21,315 nt of DNA from JBKEAJ01 sp047972135. Lineage in GTDB: Bacteria; Bacteroidota; Bacteroidia; Bacteroidales; Prolixibacteraceae. The stretch lies in the NCBI GenBank assembly GCA_047972135.1, contig JBKEAJ010000006.1, positions 1 to 21,315 of the forward strand. Direction: 5' to 3'. The notes under the pieces were generated by a model. It made no database searches. It saw nothing but the letters and a program-made list of their open reading frames with translations, and had not been told where the DNA came from. Positions 5,852 to 12,494 of the stretch are shown in pieces; positions within the stretch are counted from its first letter, which is position 1, and each line of letters opens with the position of its first letter. The translations under genes were made by a program, and so were the position numbers.

Positions 5852-7156
5852 TTAAACTTTTATCTTCAAATAATGTTCACCAAATCGCTCAAAAGCTGCT
5901 TTTTCAAGACTTTCTCTGTGGCTGGGATGAGCTATTGAAGTGAGTAATTTTGCTCGTTGTTGCATGGTTCTCCCGAAAAGATTTACTGCTCCATACTCCG
6001 TAACCACCCAATGAACATTGGCTCTAGTTGTTGTTACCCCTCCTCCGGGATGTATTATAGGAGTGATTTTGCTTGCTCCATTTTTCGATGTAGACCTCAT
6101 GGCAAAAATAGCTTTCCCTCCCTCACTCCATGCAGCTCCGGTCATAAAGTCCATTTGCCCTCCGACTCCCGAATGATGCTTAGTGCCAATGGAGTCGGCA
6201 CAAACCTGTCCTGTCAGGTCTATTTCTATTGCTGAATTTACGCAGGTAGCTTTGGGGTTCTGTGCTACAATTCGAGGGTCGTTGGTGTATGCAACATCTC
6301 GCATTTGCAGGATAGGATTATTGTCCACAAAACGGTATAACTCTTCGTGTCCAATCATAAAAGAAGCAATGAGTTTCCCCACGTCATTCTTTTTCATGGA
6401 GTTGTTGATAACCCCCAATTCAATCAGATGGAGTAGTCCCTGCACAAACATCTCCGTATGCACGCCAAGGTTTTTGTGTCCTGTCAGACTCGATAATACA
6501 GCGTTTGGAATAGAGCCGATGCCGAGTTGCAGAGTCGCTCCGTCTTCTATCAGTTCGGCAGCATATTTCCCAATTTTCCTATCGATATCCTCAATAGCAG
6601 GGTTGTCAACTGAGGCTATAGGGTTTTCATCAGTAGTAAAAATATCGAAGTTGTCAACATGCACTAAAGCATCTCCGTGTGTACGAGGCATATTTGGATT
6701 GACGGCTGCAATCACGGTTTTGCCCATCTCGATGGCTGCAAGTGTGCATATCACGCTCAGTCCCAAAGACACATAGCCGTGCTGGTCGGGTGGCGACACC
6801 ATGCAAAGCACCACGTCGGGAGCTAGTATGCCTTGTCGTATCAAGCGTTGTGTGTCATACAAGAAAGCAGGAATATACTGAGAGAAACCCTCCTGAGTAT
6901 GTCCTCTAAAGTTTGTATCTACAAACATCTGCTCGGTGTTAAACACGCCGGCAAGCTCCTTCGAGCCATAGTCGGCAGACGCCTGAGTGTGAACGTGTTG
7001 AAGAGTCACGTCCTTAAGCTCTCCGTTTTTACCTCTTTCAATAAGAGCATTGACCAACTCTTTCGACGAGCAGGCAACACCGTGTAGATGTACACGGTCG
7101 CCCGATTTGACAACCTTCACAGCCTCCTGTGGACTTATGTATTTTATATGCTTCAT
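5852..7156 (-). CDS. acetyl-CoA hydrolase/CoA-transferase family (4-hydroxybutyrate or butyryl-CoA:acetate type)
   Basis: A 434-residue class I CoA-transferase that swaps CoA between acyl-CoA and a carboxylate such as acetate. Seen in the sequence: the N-terminal CoA-transferase fold (YISPQEAVKVVKSGDRVHLHG), the central LGIGSIPNAVLSSL segment, the catalytic glutamate Glu235 in GVHTEMF, and the C-terminal IIHPGGGVTTTRANVHWVVTEYGAVNLFG stretch characteristic of the acetyl-CoA hydrolase/4-hydroxybutyrate CoA-transferase branch. Which acyl group is used cannot be read; in related Bacteroidales such enzymes act in butyrate, propionate or succinate fermentation. I set the start at the ATG at 7154-7156 because a consensus -7 box (7176-7183) lies just upstream. 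The longer frame to 7198 would run through that promoter and adds a 14-residue N-terminus unlike the family. It is first in a probable two-gene operon with fbaA. Confidence 0.92.
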   Translation of the reverse strand: MKHIKYISPQEAVKVVKSGDRVHLHGVACSSKELVNALIERGKNGELKDVTLQHVHTQASADYGSKELAGVFNTEQMFVDTNFRGHTQEGFSQYIPAFLYDTQRLIRQGILAPDVVLCMVSPPDQHGYVSLGLSVICTLAAIEMGKTVIAAVNPNMPRTHGDALVHVDNFDIFTTDENPIASVDNPAIEDIDRKIGKYAAELIEDGATLQLGIGSIPNAVLSSLTGHKNLGVHTEMFVQGLLHLIELGVINNSMKKNDVGKLIASFMIGHEELYRFVDNNPILQMRDVAYTNDPRIVAQNPKATCVNSAIEIDLTGQVCADSIGTKHHSGVGGQMDFMTGAAWSEGGKAIFAMRSTSKNGASKITPIIHPGGGVTTTRANVHWVVTEYGAVNLFGRTMQQRAKLLTSIAHPSHRESLEKAAFERFGEHYLKIKV

Positions 7157-7175
7157 AACGAGATAGTATTGCGTA

Positions 7176-7183
7176 CAAATGTA
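7176..7183 (-). promoter_or_regulatory. -7 box for the CoA-transferase/aldolase operon
   Basis: The minus-strand TACATTTG fits TAnnTTTG exactly, 19 bases upstream of the chosen ATG, giving a leader of about 13 bases. The -33 element is weak: a TTTG lies only 12 bp away rather than about 20. Confidence 0.55.
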
Positions 7184-7273
7184 CGGAAAAATCGGCAAAT
7201 AGTATCGACGAATAATGCTTAATTGTTAATGGTGAATTATAAATGAAATAGATACAGGTTGAATTGTTTAATC

Positions 7274-7307
7274 GTTTAGAGTTTAGAGTTTAGAGTTTAG
7301 AGTTTAG
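7274..7307. repeat. GTTTAGA heptamer tandem array (4.9 copies)
   Basis: Four perfect GTTTAGA units (7274-7301) plus GTTTAG. They sit in a longer GTTTAA-type tract (7259-7325) whose relatives occur at 4164-4217 and 20812-20866 and, inverted, at 228-273. Confidence 0.88.
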
Positions 7308-7381
7308 TTGTTTAAGGTTTAAAGATGCTGAATGCTATATGCCGTACGCTTTAGGCTATTAGCAAACAGCCGATAAAAGTT

Positions 7382-7457
7382 CGTCATTGCGAGGAGCTAG
7401 CGACGAAGCAATCTCCTACAACAAAGAACAGATTGCCACGCTGCACTCACAATGACG
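7382..7457 (+). repeat. 77-bp inverted-repeat element, copy 4
   Basis: The left arm CGTCATTGCGAG (7382-7393) is intact. The right arm ends CTCACAATGACG, with one substitution that disrupts one pair. The copy is 76 bp and is the third in the same orientation relative to the preceding GTTTAA tract and GCTATATGCC block, showing a recurrent composite order. Confidence 0.85.
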
Positions 7458-7495
7458 GGAAAATGTAAACGAATCAACAATTCAACAAAAAAGTC

Positions 7496-7503
7496 TATCT
7501 TTG
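7496..7503 (+). promoter_or_regulatory. putative -7 box upstream of the prolyl oligopeptidase gene
   Basis: TATCTTTG matches TAnnTTTG. No clear TTG/TTTG is present 19-21 bp upstream. It would give a leader of about 110 bases. Confidence 0.4.
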
Positions 7504-7617
7504 TCTTTGAATGCGTTTGAGGCTGTTCGTTCACCACTAACAATTCACCATCAATAATTAAAAAATGGCTGTCAGTCTGAAAATCTAAGTATCTGAAAAT
7601 ATATAAAATATAAACCG

Positions 7618-9720
7618 ATGAAATTTACATTTTATCTAATGGGAATTGCAATGATAGCTTCCTGCACACAAACACAAAAGCTCTCCTATCCGGAGACTAA
7701 GAAAATCAGTGTATCCGATGATTACTTCGGAACAAGCGTTGAAGACCCCTACCGTTGGCTAGAGGATGATAACGCCGAAGAAACAAAAGCGTGGGTAGAA
7801 GCCCAAAATGAAGGAACTTTCAGCTACCTGAACAAGCTGCCAAATCGCAAGAAAATAGCCGACGAGCTTAGCGCAGTGATGAACTACGAGAGATTTGGAG
7901 TGCCTTTTAAAAAAGGAGGACGCTATTTCTACTATAAAAATGACGGGCTACAGAACCAAAGTGTTTTGTATATCACCGACTCCCCCAACTCTCCCGGAAC
8001 AGTGCTACTAGACCCCAATAAATTATCGGACGATGGAACGGTTGCCTTGGCAGGAATAGAAGTTTCCGACGATGCCAAAACTTTGGTTTACTCCATCTCC
8101 CGAAGCGGTTCGGATTGGAATGAGGTCTTTGTGAAGGACATCGAAAGTGGCAAATTGCTGGACGACCACCTCGAATGGGTGAAATTTTCAGGTCTTTCAT
8201 GGCACGACAATGGTATTTTTTATAGCCGTTACGATAAGCCTGAGAAGGGTAGCGAGCTATCAAAATCCAACGAATACCACAAGGTTTATTATCACAAGAT
8301 TGGCACAAAACAGGCTGAGGATATTTTGATTAAAGAGGACAAGGAGCATCCACTGCGACTGCTTGGAGCAGGAGTTTCCGACGACAAGCATTTTCTATAT
8401 CTGACCGCAAGCGAGGGAAGCAACGGCAACGCGCTTATGATCAAAGATCTACAGAAAGCCAATTCCGATTTTATCACTATTTGGAATCAGTTTGAATATC
8501 GCTTTAGTGTCGTCAACAACAGCGGTAAGGATTTGTATGTCATAACGAATTACAAAGCGCCTAGATATCGCTTGATAAAGATAGACTTCAATAAGCCTGC
8601 CGAGAGCAATTGGATTGACATTATACCCGAGAACGACAATGTGCTGAAAAGTACGTCGTTTGTGGGCAACAAAATTGTTGCAAATTATATGAAAGATGCC
8701 CGTAGCCTTGTAGAAATACACAGCATCAACGGTAAATTAGAATCGGAATTAGCTCTGCCCGGCATTGGTTCTGCCAGTGGCTTCACAGGAAAACCCGAAG
8801 ACATGGAGACCTTTTTTAGCTACACTTCTTTCAACACGCCCGGTGAGATTTATAAATATTCATTCGAGACTAAAAAAGCAGAGCTTCATTTTAAGCCTAA
8901 AGTATCCTTTAATTCCGATGATTTTGTGGTAGAGCAGAAGTTCTACGAGTCGAAAGATGGCACAAAGGTGCCTATGTTTCTTGTACACAAAAAGGGAATC
9001 AAAATGGACGGCAACAACCCGACTTTACTTTATGGCTATGGAGGCTTCAACATAAGCCTAACACCATCTTTCTCTGCAACACGTATGGTCTTCTTGGATA
9101 ATGGAGGCTTGCTTGCTGTGGCAAACCTGCGTGGTGGTGGCGAGTATGGCGAAAAATGGCATAAAGGAGGCACAAAAATGAATAAGCAAAATGTGTTTGA
9201 CGACTGCATTGCAGCAGCGGAATTTCTTGTAAATCAGAAATATACAAATCCTAGCAAGCTGTCATTGCAAGGCGGCTCAAACGGGGGCTTGTTGGTGGGA
9301 GCGGTTATCAATCAGCGTCCTGATTTATTTAAGGCGGCACTGCCTGCTGTGGGAGTTATGGACATGCTTCGTTATCAGGATTTTACAATCGGTTGGGCAT
9401 GGGCAGGCGACTACGGACGAAGCAATGACAGTAAAGAAATGTTCGATTATTTATACGCTTACTCTCCTTATCATAATTTAAAAAAAGATGGAAAATATCC
9501 TGCGGTATTAGTAACCACAGCCGACCACGACGACCGTGTTGTTCCTGCACACTCGTTTAAATATGCAGCCCGCTTGCAGGAGTACAACGCCGGAATGGAG
9601 CCAACCTTGATACGCATCGACACCAAAGCAGGACACGGAGCTGGCAAACCCACGGCAAAGGTTATCGAGGAATACACCGACGTATGGGCATTTTTATTTG
9701 ACGAGTTGGGAATGAATTGA
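7618..9720 (+). CDS. prolyl oligopeptidase (peptidase family S9A), lipoprotein
   Basis: Serine peptidase predicted to cut after proline in short peptides, probably in the periplasm. The N-terminus MKFTFYLMGIAMIASC has a lipobox with Cys16. The next residues (TQTQK) are not acidic, so surface export is not suggested. The S9A propeller domain starts with DPYRWLEDDNAEETKAWVEAQN and runs to about residue 420. The alpha/beta hydrolase domain follows, with the oxyanion region YGYGGFN, the nucleophile Ser554 in GGSNGG, Asp638 in ADHDDRVVP and His673 in KAGHGAGKP, so the triad is complete. The length of 700 fits the family (about 690-730). In peptide-fermenting Bacteroidales such enzymes help degrade proline-containing peptides. 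It looks monocistronic: the first TonB gene, 104 bp downstream, has its own promoter. Confidence 0.95.
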   Translation: MKFTFYLMGIAMIASCTQTQKLSYPETKKISVSDDYFGTSVEDPYRWLEDDNAEETKAWVEAQNEGTFSYLNKLPNRKKIADELSAVMNYERFGVPFKKGGRYFYYKNDGLQNQSVLYITDSPNSPGTVLLDPNKLSDDGTVALAGIEVSDDAKTLVYSISRSGSDWNEVFVKDIESGKLLDDHLEWVKFSGLSWHDNGIFYSRYDKPEKGSELSKSNEYHKVYYHKIGTKQAEDILIKEDKEHPLRLLGAGVSDDKHFLYLTASEGSNGNALMIKDLQKANSDFITIWNQFEYRFSVVNNSGKDLYVITNYKAPRYRLIKIDFNKPAESNWIDIIPENDNVLKSTSFVGNKIVANYMKDARSLVEIHSINGKLESELALPGIGSASGFTGKPEDMETFFSYTSFNTPGEIYKYSFETKKAELHFKPKVSFNSDDFVVEQKFYESKDGTKVPMFLVHKKGIKMDGNNPTLLYGYGGFNISLTPSFSATRMVFLDNGGLLAVANLRGGGEYGEKWHKGGTKMNKQNVFDDCIAAAEFLVNQKYTNPSKLSLQGGSNGGLLVGAVINQRPDLFKAALPAVGVMDMLRYQDFTIGWAWAGDYGRSNDSKEMFDYLYAYSPYHNLKKDGKYPAVLVTTADHDDRVVPAHSFKYAARLQEYNAGMEPTLIRIDTKAGHGAGKPTAKVIEEYTDVWAFLFDELGMN

Positions 9721-9750
9721 TGGAGCGGAAGTAAAATAAATTCGATTTTA

Positions 9751-9782
9751 TTTGGATTTTTGAAAAATGCTTACTATCTTTA
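9751..9782 (+). promoter_or_regulatory. promoter of the first TonB gene
   Basis: TTTG (9751-9754), a 20-bp spacer and TATCTTTA (9775-9782, one mismatch to TAnnTTTG). The ATG follows after a 42-base leader. The spacer and the following CCxGA..AATGT sequence resemble those of the second TonB gene, consistent with duplication of the whole unit. Confidence 0.65.
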
Positions 9783-9824
9783 GCCCGACAATGTGACTTA
9801 TGTATCAATTTAAAAGTTGAAGTT

Positions 9825-10523
9825 ATGAAGCTAAAAAAGAATCCAAGTAAAGATATTGAAAGAAACAAAGCACTGTTTCTGGCAATAGGTTTGAGTCTAG
9901 GTCTTTTAGGAGTCTGGGCAGTGTTCAGCACAAGTCAGGAGATTAACGCCACTGCAACTTTGGGAAATTATGATATAGAGACCGTAGTACTGGACATTCC
10001 GCAGGTAACACGCGAAAAAACTCCGGAACAACAAATGGCACCACCGCCACCTCCAAAACCTATCTCTGACAAAATAGAGATAGTGAAGGATATTCCAGAG
10101 ATTGATGAGGGTGCTATTCCTGAAGATGAACCCAATGTTAAGGATGCAATTGAAGGGATGGGTCAGAGTGGAGCTGCAATCGTAGGAATTGTTGACACCA
10201 CAGAGGTTCTTGATGGAGTTATAGAAGTGATGCCCGAGTTTCCGGGAGGAGAAAGAGCATTAGCCGCATGGCTCAGTAAGACAGTTAAATATCCTACTGA
10301 TGCTCAAAGAGAAGGTGTTGAAGGACGAGTGACAGTAGAGTTTGTTGTTTGGAACGATGGGACTGTTAAGGACGCCACCATTTTACGTGGAGTACATCCA
10401 TCTCTCGACAACGAAGCTTTGAGAGTTATGAGCAAAATGCCTAATTGGCAACCTGGAATGCAGGGAGGACGAGCCGTTAATTGCAAGTTTCGTCTGCCGA
10501 TTACTTTTAAGTTACAACGATAA
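9825..10523 (+). CDS. TonB family energy-transducing protein (first of a tandem pair)
   Basis: Inner-membrane protein that would pass proton-motive-force energy from ExbB/ExbD to outer-membrane receptors. The 232 residues read as a short basic cytoplasmic end (MKLKKNPSKDIERNK), one membrane segment (ALFLAIGLSLGLLGVWAVF, about residues 16-34), a periplasmic linker with QQMAPPPPPKP, and a C-terminal TonB domain from about residue 138. That domain carries VMPEFPGG, YPTDAQREGVEGRVTVEFVV, DGTVKDATILRG and the NWQPGMQGGRAVNCKFRLPITF end. No exbB/exbD is adjacent. The neighbouring gene is a paralogue; by hand alignment about two thirds of the last 94 residues are identical, while the linkers differ. 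A TonB-dependent receptor lies about 4.7 kb past the second copy, but specific pairing is only a guess. Confidence 0.93.
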   Translation: MKLKKNPSKDIERNKALFLAIGLSLGLLGVWAVFSTSQEINATATLGNYDIETVVLDIPQVTREKTPEQQMAPPPPPKPISDKIEIVKDIPEIDEGAIPEDEPNVKDAIEGMGQSGAAIVGIVDTTEVLDGVIEVMPEFPGGERALAAWLSKTVKYPTDAQREGVEGRVTVEFVVWNDGTVKDATILRGVHPSLDNEALRVMSKMPNWQPGMQGGRAVNCKFRLPITFKLQR

Positions 10524-10538
10524 AATTAATATGTTTTT

Positions 10539-10570
10539 TTTGGCGAATTGAAAAACAATTGCTTACTTTG
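10539..10570 (+). promoter_or_regulatory. promoter of the second TonB gene
   Basis: TTTG (10539-10542), a 20-bp spacer and TTACTTTG (10563-10570, one mismatch to TAnnTTTG). Spacing is identical to the first TonB promoter. The distance to the ATG is 137 bases because an 88-bp mobile element lies in between. Confidence 0.6.
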
Positions 10571-10584
10571 ACCTGATTAATGTT

Positions 10585-10684
10585 TAGATAGAGTCTGTCT
10601 ATAAAGTCAAATATCTGCGTTTCGCAAGCCTTGATATTTAACTTTCTAGTTTAGACTCCCGACATTATGGACAGACACTAGATA
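10585..10684. mobile_element. MITE-like element (88 bp) with 6-bp target duplication
   Basis: The element proper is 10591-10678. Its ends, GAGTCTGTCTATAAAGTC and (reverse complement of the right end) GTGTCTGTCCATAATGTC, match at 15 of 18 positions. Both sides are flanked by the direct repeat TAGATA (10585-10590 and 10679-10684). It has no coding capacity. Inside is a further hairpin: AAAGT-C-AAATATC (10603-10615) pairs with GATATTT-A-ACTTT (10633-10645), around TGCG-TTT-CGCA. Removing the element and one TAGATA leaves a 43-base leader, against 42 bases in the tandem paralogue. The parent insertion-sequence family was not identified. If transcribed, the element puts a strong hairpin into the tonB mRNA leader. 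Confidence 0.75.
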
Positions 10685-10707
10685 ATAATTTATTAAATAT
10701 AAGAGTC

Positions 10708-11400
10708 ATGGAATTAAAGAAGAATCCAAGCAAAGATTTAGAGAAGAACAAAGGAGTGTTTCTTGCACTCGGGCTTTGTATTTGTCTTTTGGTTATCTGG
10801 TTTTCTTTCAAATCTACTCAACAGATTAAAGCCGCTGAGGACTTGGGAGATACTCAAGCAGAGAAGGTAGAGATGGAATTGGCACCAGTAACAAGAGAGG
10901 AGAAAATTGCTACCCCTCCCCCACCACCACCGCCACCACAAGTATCAACTGAAATTGAAATAGTAGATAACGACGTGAATGTAGAAACCGACTTTGAACT
11001 TTTTGATGACGATGTGAATAAGGACTTTGAGATACAGCAAGTTGTAAAACAAGCTCCCGTAGAAGTGGTGCAAAAAGAGGAGGAGATTGTTCTCATTGCA
11101 GAGGAAATGCCCGAATTCCCCGGCGGTTATCCGGCTTTACAGAAATGGATTGGCGGAGAGCTTGATTATCCTGTTGTAGCACAAGAAAACGGCGTACAAG
11201 GAAGAGTAATCGTTCAGTTCGTGGTTTGGAAAGACGGTACTGTTAAGGATGGAGTAGTCTTGAGACCCGTAAATCCTGCACTTGATAAGGAAGCTTTGAG
11301 AGTAGTGGCAAAAATGCCCAATTGGAAACCCGGTAAGCAGGGGGGACGAGCAGTAAACTGTAGATTCCAAATCCCTATAACATTCAAGTTGCAAAACTAA
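10708..11400 (+). CDS. TonB family energy-transducing protein (second of a tandem pair)
   Basis: Same plan as the upstream paralogue: basic start MELKKNPSKDLEKNK, one membrane segment (GVFLALGLCICLLVIWFSF), a periplasmic linker and a C-terminal TonB domain from about residue 137 (MPEFPGGYPALQKW, YPVVAQENGVQGRVIVQFVV, DGTVKDGVVLRP, NWKPGKQGGRAVNCRFQIPITF). The linker differs clearly from the first copy: eight consecutive prolines (about residues 71-78) followed by a very acidic stretch (VDNDVNVETDFELFDDDVNKDFE) and a VVKQAPVEVVQKEEEI segment. The conserved receptor-contact domain with a diverged linker suggests the copies may serve different receptors or envelope distances. The leader carries an 88-bp mobile element. 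A probable terminator lies 27 bases past the stop. Confidence 0.93.
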   Translation: MELKKNPSKDLEKNKGVFLALGLCICLLVIWFSFKSTQQIKAAEDLGDTQAEKVEMELAPVTREEKIATPPPPPPPPQVSTEIEIVDNDVNVETDFELFDDDVNKDFEIQQVVKQAPVEVVQKEEEIVLIAEEMPEFPGGYPALQKWIGGELDYPVVAQENGVQGRVIVQFVVWKDGTVKDGVVLRPVNPALDKEALRVVAKMPNWKPGKQGGRAVNCRFQIPITFKLQN

Positions 11401-11427
11401 AAAAAGATTATTAATAACAATAGAATA

Positions 11428-11456
11428 GGGTTGCTTAGTCATAGGTAGCCCTTTTT
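11428..11456 (+). terminator. probable rho-independent terminator after the second TonB gene
   Basis: GGGTTGC (11428-11434) can pair with GTAGCCC (11445-11451), including two G-T pairs, and is followed directly by TTTTTCT. It lies between tonB and asd; no good promoter was found between it and the asd ATG, so readthrough is possible. Confidence 0.55.
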
Positions 11457-11478
11457 CTCTAAATAGAATTTATACAAA

Positions 11479-12474
11479 ATGAGAGTAGCCATAGTTGGAG
11501 CTAGTGGAGCTGTTGGACAAGAGTTGTTGAAAGTATTGGAAGAAAGAAATTTTAAATTGGATGAGCTCTTGTTGTTTGGTTCGTCCCGAAGTGCCAGCAA
11601 AAAATACCCCTTTAGAGGGCAAGAGATAGAGGTGAAAGAGCTTCAACATAACGACGATTTTAAGGGTGTTGATATTGCTCTGGTATCGGCAGGAGGAGGA
11701 ACATCGAAAGATTATGCGGAGACAATAACAAAGCATGGAGCCATTATGATTGACAATTCCAGTGCATTCCGAATGGACGACGACGTGCCATTGGTAGTAC
11801 CGGAAGTAAACGCCGAAGATGCAAAAAAAGCACCTCGCAATATTATCGCAAACCCAAACTGCACAACCATTCAAATGGTAGTTGCCCTTAAACCTATCAA
11901 CGATTTATCGAAAATTAAGAAAGTGCACGTCTCCACATATCAAGCAGCCAGCGGAGCAGGAGCAGCAGCAATGGACGAACTTGTAACTCAAACTCGGCAA
12001 GTCGTTGCAGGCGAAAAAGTTACAGTTGACAAATTTGCATATCAGCTGGCAATGAACATTATCCCCCAAGTAGACGTTTTCACAGAAAATGGATATACTA
12101 AGGAAGAGATGAAAATGTTTAACGAGACACGTAAAATAATGCATTCCGATATAGAGGTCAGTGCCACATGCATACGCATCCCTGTTCTGCGGGCTCACTC
12201 CGAGTCTATTTGGGTAGAAACAGAGAGCGAGTTGTCGCTTGACACAGTTCGTACAGCATTCCAAAACGCTGACGGCATAAGCGTAATGGATAATCCAGCA
12301 AAGCAAGAATACCCGATGCCGCTATTTCTGTCGGGAAAAGATGATGTATATGTCGGACGGCTTCGCAAGGACCTGACCAATCCTAAAGGACTGACATTCT
12401 GGTGCGTTGGCGACCAGATAAAAAAAGGAGCTGCTCTCAACGCCGTGCAAATCGCAGAATACCTAATAAAATAA
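11479..12474 (+). CDS. asd: aspartate-semialdehyde dehydrogenase
   Basis: Cytoplasmic NADP-dependent enzyme that makes aspartate-4-semialdehyde from aspartyl phosphate, the branch point to diaminopimelate/lysine, threonine and methionine. The 331 residues begin with the nucleotide-binding MRVAIVGASGAVGQELL and GSSRSA. SAGGGTSKDYAE and DNSSAFRMDDDVPLVVPEVN follow, then the catalytic Cys128 in NPNCTTIQ, YQAASGAG, and the active-site His240 in RIPVLRAHSES. The positions (C128, H240) and the length match the Gram-positive/Bacteroidota-type enzyme (about 330). It starts at the ATG at 11479, 78 bp after tonB with a terminator in between, and ends 20 bp before the GH3 fusion gene. The asd-GH3 pair is probably one transcript, coupling diaminopimelate supply with peptidoglycan sugar turnover. 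Confidence 0.96.
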   Translation: MRVAIVGASGAVGQELLKVLEERNFKLDELLLFGSSRSASKKYPFRGQEIEVKELQHNDDFKGVDIALVSAGGGTSKDYAETITKHGAIMIDNSSAFRMDDDVPLVVPEVNAEDAKKAPRNIIANPNCTTIQMVVALKPINDLSKIKKVHVSTYQAASGAGAAAMDELVTQTRQVVAGEKVTVDKFAYQLAMNIIPQVDVFTENGYTKEEMKMFNETRKIMHSDIEVSATCIRIPVLRAHSESIWVETESELSLDTVRTAFQNADGISVMDNPAKQEYPMPLFLSGKDDVYVGRLRKDLTNPKGLTFWCVGDQIKKGAALNAVQIAEYLIK

Positions 12475-12494
12475 TTCGTGAGGGTAAGTTAGTG

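Larger units (their letters stand above)
7157..7617. other. divergent intergenic region with repeats
   Basis: This gap separates the minus-strand CoA-transferase from the plus-strand prolyl oligopeptidase. It contains the CoA-transferase promoter, a GTTTAGA tandem array (7274-7307), the GCTATATGCCGTACGC...AAACAGC block (7334-7370), a 77-bp repeat (7382-7457), a putative -7 box (7496-7503) and a low-complexity ACAATTCACCATCAATAATT stretch (about 7539-7559) whose reverse complement has a relative near 7216-7240. No gene is seen. Confidence 0.6.

Noticed and set aside
6183..6776. 197-residue open frame antisense to the CoA-transferase
   Set aside because: It lies wholly opposite a well-supported gene and has no recognisable motif; it is a codon-usage shadow.
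7157..7198. Longer start for the CoA-transferase (14 extra residues)
   Set aside because: A consensus -7 box lies inside this extension, and the family N-terminus begins at MKHIKYISPQEAV.
10571..10707. Riboswitch or structured leader for the second TonB gene
   Set aside because: The fold is explained by a mobile element with terminal inverted repeats and a target duplication. No known riboswitch core is recognisable.
10854..11096. Glycine- and serine-rich antisense frame opposite the second TonB gene
   Set aside because: Its glycine run is the complement of the TonB polyproline codons.
12402..12494. Longer start for the GH3 fusion protein overlapping the end of asd
   Set aside because: The extra 31 residues are basic, overlap asd in another frame and would bury the clear signal peptide. 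ATG 12495 gives a normal exported N-terminus.
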